DNA of 64,000 nucleotides from Trichostrongylus colubriformis (Eukaryota; Nematoda; Chromadorea; Rhabditida; Trichostrongylidae), in assembly GCA_963978905.1 (NCBI GenBank), contig OZ022257.1:52966873-53030872 (forward strand), in the 5' to 3' direction. This document shows positions 44,665-55,632 of the stretch, piece by piece; position 1 is the first letter of the stretch; each line of letters begins with the position of its first letter. Under the pieces are notes generated by a model, which searched no databases, had not been told where the DNA came from, and was given only the letters and a program-made list of their open reading frames with translations. Position numbers and translations under genes: made by a program.

Positions 44665-45408
44665 ACAGGGGGTGCCAAAAAAAAAGTAATTTTGCTCACG
44701 GCTCACATCTGCCAATTTTACAAAACGTAGGGAAACGAAAGAGATAAAGGGATTGGGGCAAAACATTCCCGAAATGTTCCTCTAAAAGCAGGAACAAGCT
44801 GTGGCTCCTCACGTTCATGTTCATAAAAATATGGAGGTTTCATTCGGCGCAGTCGGGCTTCGGAGTACCTACATTTAAAAATTCGCTAAAAACAGTGGAG
44901 CCAAGCTCCGTGGTAGGTCTTTTGTGGGAAGCTTCCTGAGGGTGGCCCTTCGGTTCTTGGAAGTCACAGAGCCCCTGCTGCTTGGACAAGGCTGCTATGA
45001 TCCAAAGTATCATTTTCATGCCTCAAATCCGCCTCCGGAGGGGTTTCAGTGGTAGGGGAACGTTTTGGCTCTTGGAAACGAAGGGCGCTGGGAATCTGGG
45101 AAAAACGCAATGTTAAAGAACACCATCCGGTATGAATTCCCTTAGGTACCCAGATTGGACGGACGTCAGCAAGGTGTGAAAGAGGGCGAAGAAATTTCGG
45201 ATTTTGCCCAGTTGAGGTGATACATCTTGTTCAGTCTCTCCTTGCTCCCGTTTCTGCTCGTGCAGGAGGCTGCCATGGAGTATAGTGATAGAGTTAGGTC
45301 TGCTCTTAATTCTGGGGATGAGAATACCTCAATAGAATTTACTGTAGTTTGGCTAAATGGGGTCGAAAGTGGAGGAGACAAAATTACTTTTTTTTCGGCA
45401 CCCCCTGT
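44665..45408. mobile_element. TIR element, copy 1, about 740 bp
   Basis: The ends are inverted: ACAGGGGGTGCCAAAAAAAA at the left and TTTTTTTCGGCACCCCCTGT at the right, followed inward by AAGTAATTTTG/CAAAATTACTT. No clear target duplication. The interior aligns with 45837-46571 (GAATTCCC.TAGGTACCCAGA, GGGCGAAG/GAGGGTGAG). No protein coding frame is conserved between the two copies. Confidence 0.6.
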
Positions 45409-45836
45409 TATAAAACGCTTCATCTGTCTGTTCGTCCGTCCGTCTCTCAGTCCGTCTGTCACAAAATTAGATTGATTAAGATTGAAAACCGATCTGTGGG
45501 AACAGAGGCAAGTTTGGGATGGGTAGGGCTTGGGACGAAAAGTAAAGAGCACACATGGACCAAGTTAAGCCCCGTCCACACCGCGCGAAGCGTGCACTGG
45601 AATGTACCGTTTTCAAACCGAAAATTGTTAACTGGGTTTTGATACGACCAAAACGAGAGAGAAAGATTGATACAGATCAGTAATGAGCTTTTAAAGTCAT
45701 AAAAGAGGCCTGGGCACGGCGAGCGGAGCGTACCCTGGCTGGAATCATTTTGAATTCTTAGCGCTTTATTTTCGACCTGAGTAGACGTGTTACGTAGCCA
45801 AGACTTGAATTCAGCTAATGGCAGTAGTATGGCTCT

Positions 45837-46571
45837 ACAAGGAGTGCCAAAAAAGTCACTTTGCTCGCGACTCACATCCGTAAAGTACACAAATAAAGAG
45901 CAATGAAAAGGATAGAAGTGTTGGAGCAAAATTTCCCTGGAATGTTCCTCCAGATGTTCTCCGGAAAGCAGGAACAAGCTAGAGCTAACTATTTTCCCAT
46001 TTATGAAAGTATGGAGTCTCCAGACACCACAGCCAGGCTTCGGAGCACCTAAGGCATTAAAGTCTGAACAAATAGAAAAGCTAGCTCCCGTGGTGGATCT
46101 CTGGGAAGCTTTCTGAGAACCGACCTTTCGGTTCATGGAAATCAGAGAGCTCTCGCTGTTCGGACAACGCCGTTATGATTTGAAGTGTCAATTCTCATGC
46201 CTGAAACACTCCTTCAAAGGGTTTCAATGCTAATTGCACGTTCTGGTTCTAGGAAACAAAAGGCAAAAGGGAATGCTCAAAAACACCACCCAATATGAAT
46301 CCCCTCAGGTACCCAGAGGGACGGACCTCAGCATGGTTGTGAACGAGGGTGAGGGAATCTCGGATTTTGCCGAGTTGAGGTGAAATATCTTGCTCGCTCG
46401 GAAAAAGCTCCCGATCATGCACGTGCCGAAGGCTGTCACGAAGTTCAGAGATAGTGTGAGGTGTGTTCCTGACTTTAGGGATGGAAATACCTTATCAAAT
46501 TCTGCTGAAGTTTAATTATAATAAAGAATTGAAAGTGCTGGAGAGAAAAGTGCTTTTTTGGCATCTTCTGT
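45837..46571. mobile_element. TIR element, copy 2, about 735 bp
   Basis: The left end is ACAAGGAGTGCCAAAAAAGT and the right end is the inverse of ACAGAAGATGCCAAAAAAGC. It is in the same orientation as copy 1 and separated from it by about 430 bp. The 225-codon minus frame 45459-46136 spans the gap and this copy, so it does not represent a gene. Confidence 0.6.
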
Positions 46572-47211
46572 ACATGACTGAGGCGTCAGTAACCACCGCA
46601 CTTTGAGTCGCAGTTAGCAATGTACAGAATCTTGTTGCATCATTCATTGCTGGAGCTCCCAAGTTACAAGGGCACTTGTCCTGAACTAGTACGTCGAGTT
46701 AATCACGCCAGAGAGAAGGCAAACAGAACATTTGCTATTAATCTTTGGAAGCTTTCCCGCGGTTGTGATGGCCCATAGTTTCATAGTACTGCCACATAGC
46801 ACGGGGACCAGATGTAAATTGGGTGTGCTGTGCAGTACTTCCCTCAGTCTGTAAGGTATAAAATGTGCGGTTACAGATTATACGTGCAAGTTACTGTTTC
46901 ATGAATATAAGCAAGTTCCTATAATCAAAGCTGCGAACCTATGCCTCCGTCACCGCCAAACCTTTTTCGAAAATGGTTTACCGCCTATTTTGTAGACCGT
47001 TTCTCGTTATCAGGGTAATGAATGATCGAGATAATAATGCCGCACACGGGTACTAACAGCTCTACAGCGAGCCAAAATGTTGAAAAGCCGCACATACCCC
47101 ACGGTGGAAGCCGCCTACATCCTTCGCTGAGCATCAAATTATGAATTTGAGAATGCACTGCACATTTTAAAGGTGCACTGAAATGTGTATTTCGGCACAG
47201 CATTAGTAATA
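46572..47211. other. unassigned sequence between TIR element and mariner
   Basis: No element ends, exons or low-complexity tracts. A faint CCTCCGTCACCGCC stretch near 46942 has no context. Confidence 0.35.
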
Positions 47212-48061
47212 TTAGGTTGTCGAAAAAGTTTTTGCCGTTTTTTTGGAGCAATTCATTTTTACACTTTATTACAAAACGCAGAGCATACCATGAAACAGGG
47301 TAATCACCATCTTGTTATACCACGCTTCGCCACCCTTCAGGCAAATTTGCTATGCCATCCGCGTGGAACTGTTGTGGCTTTGATTTGAAGAAGTTGCACA
47401 ACACCGTTCCATGTCAACTTCATTATCGAAGGTTTTTTCCTTGAATGGCGTTAGACTGAAAAGGAAAAGGTGATAATCCGATGGAGCAGATCAGGGCTGT
47501 AAGGTGGATGGGGCAGCACTTTTCATCCAAGCTCGAGAATTTTTCGGCGAGTCGCTTTTGCTATATGTGGGCAAGCACTATCGTGTAGGGAAAGAATCGT
47601 GTTAGGGTTCGGACGTTTTTCTGATTTTCGCGACCAGAATATACGGCTGCTGACAGTAAAGGTCTACTGTTAGTATAGTGTTGCAAGCGAGCATCCGCAA
47701 TCGGTCGTTGTCGACATCCGATGGTTGTCCGGACCGGTCAGGATCTTTGACGTTGTAGTTGCCTTCTCTAAAGCGTTCGAACCAAAGTTGTGTCACAAAT
47801 TCAGACATTGAACCAGCGTTTGTACGACGACTGCATTCGGATGCTGGAGGCCATATTTGAAATCATGTAGTAGAATGCCCCGAATGTACTCCTTTGATAT
47901 ATATTTTGCCGAAAAAGGTTATCCGGGATATGGAAGACAATAAAACCTATAAATGCGTGTGAACTTGTACAACATGTGTATGTACAGAAGAATTAGCTGG
48001 AAAGCAGTTTGGAGGAGAAAAGCGCGTATTTAAAAACGAAGAAACTTTTTTGACAACCTAA
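47212..48061 (-). mobile_element. mariner element, decayed, transposase on minus strand
   Basis: TIRs begin TTAGGTTGTCGAAAAAGTTT on the left and mirror AACTTTTTTGACAACCTAA on the right; TA precedes the left end but CA follows the right. On the minus strand, 47602-47808 encodes an N-terminal segment with WFERFREGNYNVKDPDRSGQ and PSDVDNDRLRML, the helix-turn-helix linker of mariner transposases. Further 3' (minus) near 47470-47510 is the [12 protein letters not shown] remnant. The middle of the catalytic domain is missing. Inactive. Confidence 0.8.
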
Positions 48062-48694
48062 CAACTGTGTACAGGTGACATGGCATTGACGGATATAAAT
48101 AATCTTTTCAGATACGTGATGGCGATGTACACTGCATGCGGGTTAAAGGAGTAGAATCTGAATATCGACCAGGACGTGGTAGCGTGTGCAGTCCAACAAT
48201 CGAAAAGGGAATTGCTAAGCAAGAGAATTTGGTAAGTAGCTCCCTCAGAGCAGTTGAATAAGTTCATTCGCAAGCTTGCAAAGGGCCATCGTAAGGAGCA
48301 GCTCCTTCGGCTCAATCTGGTATTCGGGTGCGGGATCATCAAGTGTTATAGCTCCTAGTACTACCTTGTTCTGGTGAAGTTTATCCTCTAATTCATGTAG
48401 AGGGGATATCCTAATATTTTTCAGAGGAAGTGCCACAAACGTGAAAATTGGTACGAATGTCCTTGTGTCAATGACTGGTTTTGGTGCGTTCAAAGGTGTC
48501 TGGTATGTTTACGTCACCTTGACTGAATAATGCCTCTGTGAAATTCTTTCTTGAAGCTTACAATTAGAAGATCGTCGTGAAGATGGACCTGGTGAAATTT
48601 AGAGCATAGAGTGATGTTTCCTATAACTCATAAATGGTAACATAGCGCACTATACTTTACCAAAGCTCTATTTATCTGTGCGCAAGATTTTTTA
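48062..48694. other. unassigned sequence
   Basis: Two minus frames of 82-94 codons overlap around 48245-48342 in different registers. No motif or second copy. Nothing called. Confidence 0.3.
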
Positions 48695-49060
48695 ACACCG
48701 ATCACACTTTTTCATTATACCAGTCGGGTTGGCGGGCTGACGCCGGCCAACCGTCCCTGACTCGGATTGGCCGGCTGACGCTGGCCAATGCGGCTTCGCC
48801 GCTTTTGTAGAGTAGGGCAACTTTCGGCTCGTCGCTGGCGCGGCGAGCCGACTTTCGCATGCGTGCTCCGCGCGCCTTGCAGCAGGCATAGGCCCGGATG
48901 TGGGTAGAATGCTGTTTGTGAATATCAATTAAACCTCCGGCTATTATCGGCTTTGGTTGAAACCAACACATAACATACGTGCCTATAACCTACAACTCCT
49001 GCCCACTAAAGACAGATCCCTTCCAAAGAGTAGCAGGATTGATCCGGATATAAAAAGAAA
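48695..49060. repeat. GC-module repeat, copy 1
   Basis: This shares with 49305-49720 the GC-rich block AACTTTCGGCTCGTCGCTGG, the palindromic CGCGGCGAGC, and CTTTCGCATGCGTGCTCCGC, followed by GGCATAG.CCC, TAT.ATCGGCTTTGGTTGA and CCTATAACC. The two copies are about 610 bp apart in direct orientation. Reading frames across it share a peptide (ARGARMRKSARRASDEPKVA) only because the DNA is repeated. Confidence 0.65.
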
Positions 49061-49304
49061 ATTGAAGTATTCAGTGGTTTGAAGTAGAAAGGCAGGACAG
49101 AACGGTCAAAAATCTGAGGAGTAATACCCGCTCCCCATCGATCCCAGTGGGTGAGGCACACTCAGATAAGGAGCGAGCCACGCTAATAGGAGTGGCAGCA
49201 TTTGGAGCAGTCTCTTCGAGTGTTCGGAGGCGCCCTTTCATCGAAAATTGATTTGTACATATGATTTTTAAGGATCAAACCGCGAATACGTCATCAAGTT
49301 TACG
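49061..49304. repeat. spacer between GC-module copies
   Basis: GGTCAAAAATCTGAGGAGTA near 49104 matches GGTCAAAAAATCCGAAAAAT near 49707 downstream of copy 2, so the duplicated unit extends over this spacer and probably covers about 600 bp. Confidence 0.5.
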
Positions 49305-49860
49305 ATAGCAGAGCTATCCACGTATGGTTGCTATTGGGTTGGCCGGTCCTTGTATGGGCGGCTTCGCCGCTCCCGCAAGGTGGCTCTGCGGTTTTCTAGC
49401 TTTGTAGCGAAGAGCGACTTTCGGCTCGTCGCTGGCGCGGCGAGCTGACTTTCGCATGCGCGCTCCGCGTGCATTGCGGCAGGCATAGTCCCTGATTTTA
49501 TGGATAGTATGCGGCTTGTATACATTGTAAGCAAACCTCCAACTATCATCAGCTTTGGTTGAGACTAAGAGGCCGTACACACCTATAACCCCTGCTCACT
49601 GGAGGCAGATCCTCTTTGAAGAATGGCAGGATTCGATCCGAACACAAAAAAGAATTGAAGCATTTATAATACAAAATTAGGAGGATGGAGCGGAACGGTC
49701 AAAAAATCCGAAAAATAGGACCCGTTCCCACCGTTGATCGAGGTGTGTAAGGCATTCGAAGAGAGGCAACCACAAAAGGAGCGGCAGCAGTTGGGGTGTC
49801 TCTTCGTAAGCTCGGAGCCGCTCCGTATTGACTTTTGAAGATTAAAAACTTTGAGAGGGC
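49305..49860. repeat. GC-module repeat, copy 2
   Basis: The second copy of the module described at 48695, including downstream similarity to about 49830 (TCGATC..AGTG/GTTGATCGAGGTG, GGAGCGGCAGCA, TCTCTTCG..GTTCGGAG). A third, partial GC module lies near 62993-63035. Confidence 0.6.
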
Positions 49861-49989
49861 GTGCATGTATCAGTTTTAGAAGAAACGTTGGCCTTGACTA
49901 AATGCCGAGAGATGCACCTGATTATAACACATCACTTCCCAATGGTAACCGAGGACAAACAGCTACTTAGTAACTGTGGTAGTAATATT

Positions 49990-52555
49990 GGAATTATGGC
50001 GGAACCAGGCCTCGAAATTATGTACTCCGTACCCATGGGTTGGCTCCCACACAATCCTAACTTGCCCGACCTCTCCAGGGCCGCTCCTAATTTGTTTGCT
50101 GTATTTGGTGTTTGCTGTTTGTTACTACACTTTGGTCAGTCCTTACCCAATCCTTACTTGCGCGACCTCAACGACCCCTTCACAGCTTGCCCATTTTTTA
50201 AGCACCTGAGCGAGGACCTAAATTTGTTTATTCATCGATTTCGCCGTAAGCCCCTCCGATGGTGAGTGGAGCTAGGCATAAAACTTGTGTGCTCCGTACC
50301 TATGGGTTGGCTCCCACCCAGTCCTATCTTGCCCGACCTCTCCTGGCCCGCTCCTGATTTGTTTGCTGTGTGTTCGTTACAATTGGTCAATCTCTACCCA
50401 ATCCTTACTTGCGCGGCCTCAACAGACCCATTCCTGACCTTTCCTACTTTTGGAACCCAAGCGAGGACTTACATTTAAGCACCCATCGATTTCGTTGCAA
50501 GCTCCGCCCATGGTGTGCGGATTTAGGCTTAGAATTTATGTGTTCTGTACGGTCGGCCCCACCCAATCCCTCTCCAGGTCCCTTCCTAATTTGCTTGTTG
50601 TGTGCTCCGTACACTTTGGTCAGTGTTTATCGAATCCTAATTTGCCTGACTCCTCCAGCCCCACTCCTAACTTGCCTGATTTTCAGCACCTAAGCGAAGA
50701 CCTAAATTTGAGCACCACCGATTCCAGCGTACCCTACCCAGTCCCTACTCGCACGACTTCAACAGACTCATTCCTGACCTTTTCGATTTTTGGAACCCAA
50801 GAAGCGAGCACTTAAATTTGCGGGTCCATTGATCTCGGCAAAGGCCCCGCCCATGGTGTGCGGATTTAGGCTCAGAATTTATGTGTTCTGTACGGTCGGC
50901 CCCACCCAATCCCTCTCCAGGTCCCTTCCTAATTTGCTTGTTGTGTGCTCCGTACACTTTGGTCAGTGTTTATCGAATTCTAATTTGCCTGACTCCTCCA
51001 GCCCCACTCCTAACTTGCCTGATTTTCAGCACCTAAGCGAAGACCTAAATTTGAGCACCACCGATTCCAGCGTACCCTACCCAGTCCCTACTCGCACGAC
51101 CTCAACAGACTCATTCCTGACCTTTTCGATTTTTGGAACCCAAGAAGCGAGCACTTAAATTTGCGGGTCCATTGATCTCGGCAAAGGCCCCGCCCATGGT
51201 GTGCGGATTTAGGCTCAGAATTTATGTGTTCTGTACGGTCGGCCCCACCCAATCCCTCTCCAGGTCCCTTCCTAATTTGCTTGTTGTGTGCTCCGTACAC
51301 TTTGGTCAGTGTTTATCGAATTCTAATTTGCCTGACTCCTCCAGCCCCACTCCTAACTTGCCTGATTTTCAGCACCTAAGCGAAGACCTAAATTTGAGCA
51401 CCACCGATTCCAGCGTACCCTACCCAGTCCCTACTCGCACGACTTCAACAGACTCATTCCTGACCTTTTCGATTTTTGGAACCCAAGAAGCGAGCACTTA
51501 AATTTGCGCGTCCATTGATTTCGGCAAAGGCCCCGCCCATGGTGGGCGGAGCTAGGCTTGAAACATATGTGCTCCGTACACATGTGTTGGCCCCTACGCT
51601 ATCCTAAGTTGCCCTACCTCTACATATCCGTTCCTAACTTGCTTCTTGTCTGGTCCCTACACTTGAGTCTGTCCCTACCTAGTCCTTACTCGCACTACCT
51701 CGACAGACCCAATTCTGACTTTCCCCATTTTTGGAACTCAGGTGAGGACTTATATTTGAACACCCACCGATTTCGGCGTAAGCCCCGCCCATGGTGGGAG
51801 GACCTAGCTCAGTTTATATGTGCTCTGTACGCTTAGGTCAACTCCTACCCATTCTTAACTTGATCGACCACTCCAAGCTGCAGTTGAGATAAGGCCCTAC
51901 CGGATCCTAACTTCCCGATCTCTACAGGGCCACTCTTGTTTTAGCCGATTTTTTGACCATTTCTGCGCGAGCCCCACTCACGGAGAGCGGAGCTAGGCTC
52001 AGTTCCTAATGACCTTCGTACAATTTGGTCAACCTCTACCCATCCCCAACTTGTCCGACCTCTCCACGTTGCAGGTGAGTTGAGAGCGGATTATGTGACA
52101 AATAAACGGACACACACACAAACACACAAATCGATCCCACTCCCAACTTGCCTCTCATGTGCTCCGTATTTTGGCTTACCCAAACCCATCACTAACTTGC
52201 CCGACCTCTACAGGCCCAATCCTAGCTTGCCCGATTTTTGGAATCTGAGCGTGGACTCGTATTTGAGCACCGGCAGTTTCTGCGCAAGCCCCGCCCACAG
52301 TGGGTGGAGCTGAGCTTAGTTCTTATGTGCCTATACGCTTGTTTCAGCCCCTACCCAATTCTAATTTGGTTGTCTTCTCCAGACAGCAGTTCAGCTATAA
52401 AAGCATCATGCGGTGAGCGTATATCCGCGCAAGCCCCACCCACCGAGTTAGGTTTAGTTCTTATGTGCTCTGTACGCTTGGGTCAACCCTTACCCAATTC
52501 CAACTTGCCCGACCTCTCCAGGTTGCAGATTTTAAGAATGCATTATGCGGTGTGC
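49990..52555 (+). repeat. diverged tandem repeat field (GCCCCGCCCATGGTG family)
   Basis: Units recur with TTGCCCGACCTCTCCAGG, CTCCGTACACTTTGGTCAG, ATTTGAGCACC.CCGATTTC and GCCCCGCCCATGGTG.GCGGA. The period is about 170-345 bp and divergence increases away from the 343-bp core. Long Pro/Leu-rich frames occur in several registers. They change frame from unit to unit, so I regard them as non-coding. Two CA runs at about 52112-52130 and 52556-52590 lie at its right end. Confidence 0.7.
50511..51539 (+). repeat. three near-identical 343-bp tandem units
   Basis: The anchor TGGTGTGCGGATTTAGGCT starts at 50511, 50854 and 51197, and its successor TGGTGGGCGGAGCTAGGCT at 51540, so each unit is exactly 343 bp. 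Units 2 and 3 differ at only a few positions. Because 343 is not a multiple of three, the same 121-122 residue open frame reappears in a different register in each unit. Confidence 0.9.
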
Positions 52556-52590
52556 GGACACACAGACACACACACGCACACACAGAGACA

Positions 52591-53139
52591 AACACACCAA
52601 CCTTCTGGTTTATATATAGTGTATGATGATAGGATAGTATCCTCCCCTACCCAACAAACTGCATTCCAAATGAAACATATGAGTGGAAAAGGAATGAGGT
52701 GCTCTTTCAGATCTAGGATGAAATCCATGCCCTATGTAAAAATGAAACAATCAAGTAATAGGAGGTAATATGGCATGAATTCGATCTGTTCGAATGGTTC
52801 AAATTACTCAGTTTAATATTGAAGAGTGAGCATAAAAAAGCAATATACGGAGTTGGTTTTGATTATGAGGCACATTGGTGAACAAAACTTTATGAATGCT
52901 TAAATTACTCAGTTTGCTATTTAGGAATGATGTATAGGTAACGGATAGCTGAACCTCCCCCCCCCCCCCCCACTCCTGCCCAGGCAATCGCAGAAAAGCG
53001 AATGAGGTGCTCATTTGGCATCGGCGATGTTTCGATTGTAAGGCACATAGATGATCAAATCTCTCTACAGTTGAACTAAGAGTGCATGTGTAACCGACAA
53101 ACGGATACACAGACAAATACACCAAACTCCTACTTTGTA
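52591..53139. other. unassigned, low-complexity rich
   Basis: A run of 15 C lies at about 52957-52971. Two short repeated phrases, AATTACTCAGTTTAATATTGAAGAGTGA and AAATTACTCAGTTTGCTATTTAGGAATGA, occur about 100 bp apart. No gene. Confidence 0.4.
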
Positions 53140-53622
53140 CAGAAGCGCTCAAAAGGCTTCGGCCAAAACTCTTTTGTCATAACTTTTTTTCTACTTGATC
53201 AAATTTGACAAAATTTTAATATGTGATGCCTGAACCTATCGCCAACATTTCCTTCTACTCGAGTGCCGCTTGACACTTTTCATGGTTTTTCACAAGAATT
53301 TACTACAAGACCACCCAAAAAAAGTAAAAGGCTTGGTCAAGGGGAACGGCTTTCTTTACAAAAACAAAAAGAGCAAGCCTCAGAGAACATTAATATGTTG
53401 TAGAAAGACCACGACTTTTGATGACAGCGGCACACCAAAAACAAAAAATTTCATATAACCGCGTAACCTATACCGTTGAGCGCCAAAATAATATATTAAG
53501 TATGCAGTGTGTCCAAGTACAACATACTAAAATTTCTCTCAGATCGGTGCAGTTGCAAAAAAGTTACAAGTAAAAAACCCCAAGTGAAAGACCATTTCGC
53601 CGCAGACTTTTGAGCGCTACTG
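53140..53622. mobile_element. Tc1-like non-autonomous element (MITE), 483 bp
   Basis: TIRs CAGAAGCGCTCAAAAGGCTT and the inverse of CAGTAGCGCTCAAAAGTCTG, flanked by TA at 53138-53139 and 53623-53624. The TA target and CAG ends are typical of the Tc1 branch. A 62-codon Lys-rich frame at 53270 has no transposase motif. Confidence 0.7.
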
Positions 53623-55211
53623 TATATATATAGTATATAGGATTCTGATTATTGTTCAATAGCCAATCTCACATCCATTAGATATCGAAAACTATTACAG
53701 CACGCATAATATCCTATTCCCAACGCCTGAGAAGAAGCTGTAGCCTACTTCTTCGGTTTATCTTCCTTTTCCTTCTCGGCATTTTTTGACAGTCATCAGA
53801 TCTCATGAGAGTTGGTATGACTAGAAGATCTTTGTCATATTGTGGTCGCTTTGGGCACAGTGCTTGCACCCACGGTGAAGCGCAGAGTCTACGAGAATTA
53901 TCAAAAAATACGACCCCCATTCCAAAAAGGGGCTCCATACAACCCCTCCCTTTTTTTGGGTTCCGCTACTTCTGCTGTTTTTACCCAGCCAGTGCTAATC
54001 ACCAAGGAAATTGAGAGCCTATGGTCAAAAAAAAATGCTGGACCACATCAAACTCTTTACAAAATGAGAGAAATAAGAACTTGACGAAACTCAGTATTCA
54101 TATTCCAAAACAAAAGCGTCTGAGATAAGAACCTAACAAACTCAATGCTTATATTCCGGAACGAGAGTCTCGCCGATCATTGGTAATGTGCTCGTCCTCT
54201 GAAAACAAAGGAGAAGGTTTAAAAGTCAGCCTGCAAGTTATGCGGCAGGGATAAAGGATAAAAAACAAGAAAACAAAAGTGAGAAACTAGGTAAGAGTCA
54301 TGTAATACGCTCAACTGTGCCCCATCTGTTTGCTTCTTCGCTACTCCGGTGGCGACGCGGCGATCAGATAGGGCGCGGTATCTTCTCCTTAAATTGGAAA
54401 TTTCCTGAATACTTGAAACTTCACTTAGACTCCACCTTCAGGAGTATGTAAACTGTTTTCTCAATAACTTCCTTAGACCAATCTAGTTGAGGCTTGGCTT
54501 CCCTAATGGTTGCATAGTACTCGATATGGGTATCCACTCCAGGGAAATTTTGAAAAATTTCGGAGTGTTTTACCTCAAACGGTCATAACTTCCTTCAAAC
54601 TCAACCGCATAAGTGCAATTATATTGTCCGAGGTCTGCGGGGGTGCCGCTTACAATTGACCACCAAAACTGTGCCATATCTCCAAAGTGAAGGAAGTTAT
54701 GTAAGGGAAGCCGGTCGAAGAAATTTTTTCGACGAATTTCCGGGATCCTTCCACGATAATTTGGAGAAAATGATCCATTGTGTCTGTTACCCTACCAGTA
54801 CGCATATACTGCTCTCGAAAAACCAACGAGAGGGTGGTTAGCCTCGGCTGGTCTCATGGTGGAATGCGCCATGCATAAGGATTTCCTTCCCATTCTCAAT
54901 GAATAGAAACGCTTTTCCAGTTCGCACAGTGGCTCGCTAGCATTGGATCACGTACTTGCAATCGTAGTAGGATATGAAAGAAGTCTATATCGGCTAATTC
55001 GTTTTCATCCCATAGTTTCTGGTTTTCATCCACAGTGGTACCCGTTGATAGATATCGTTTTCCACGGCTACTGTGTGAATAACGGAGGTGTCTCCGTACG
55101 TGGTTTCAGTGCCAGCAGACCAACGAAAGAGTTATCAGCATCGGCCGGCTTCGTTGTGGATAGCGCCATGCATCAGATTTTTGTGATGATTAAGTTGCGT
55201 CAGTTTTGTAT
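53623..55211. other. unassigned intergenic sequence
   Basis: Frames at 53805, 53842, 54656 and 54943 reach 60-97 codons. The last one includes a TTTTCATCCACAG acceptor-like string near 55022 followed by an open stretch, but no copy of it is seen elsewhere and there are no Cys modules like those of genes A and B. Not called. Confidence 0.35.
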
Positions 55212-55632
55212 TACACCTCCTGCAGTGGATGGATAGTTCGACCCGAGCCACGTAGGCTGTACCTTTACCGGGGCGTGGATGTCAGTTCCTGTAGCGTGCA
55301 GAGCCAAAGAATCTAGCTCAGCCCCGCCCACCCGAACCGGGGGTGTGCTGCAAGTGTTCCGGTGCCTAGTGTGGGGTAAGATCACCCAGTGGTGGGGTTT
55401 ACTTCACGAGGCGATTAGTTTACTGCCAATTTTATGATCTTGCCTAGTAGTTGGTCTACCTATGTCAAAGATAAAAGTCGAAGAGTAAAGGCAGATCCCC
55501 GGCTGGGGTGGGCGGGGCCGAGTTTGCGCTAGATTCTTTGGCTCTGCACGCTCCAGGAACTGACACTCACGCCTCGGTAAAGGTGCAGCCTACGTGGCTT
55601 GGGTCGAATTATCCATCCACGGCAGGAGATGT
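55212..55632. repeat. foldback repeat of TIR-element core
   Basis: Arms 55212-55345 and 55496-55632 are inverted copies: AGCCACGTAGGCTG against CAGCCTACGTGGCT, AGAGCCAAAGAATCTAG against CTAGATTCTTTGGCTCT, CCCCGCCCACCC against GGGTGGGCGGGG. The core also resembles the interior of the AGGCACATTCCAGG elements, and GATAATCCTGTAATGTGCC follows at 55640. Confidence 0.65.

Noticed and set aside
44197..44766. 189-codon minus-strand frame
   Set aside because: It runs across the palindromic mariner fragment opposite to the transposase sense and into the next TIR element.
45459..46136. 225-codon open frame on the minus strand, the longest in the window
   Set aside because: It spans a TIR element and its flank, the related copy at 44665-45408 does not keep the frame, and no domain is visible.
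50450..51501. Repeated 107-122 residue Pro/Leu-rich frames
   Set aside because: They arise from 343-bp repeats whose period is not a multiple of three; the same peptide appears in different registers.
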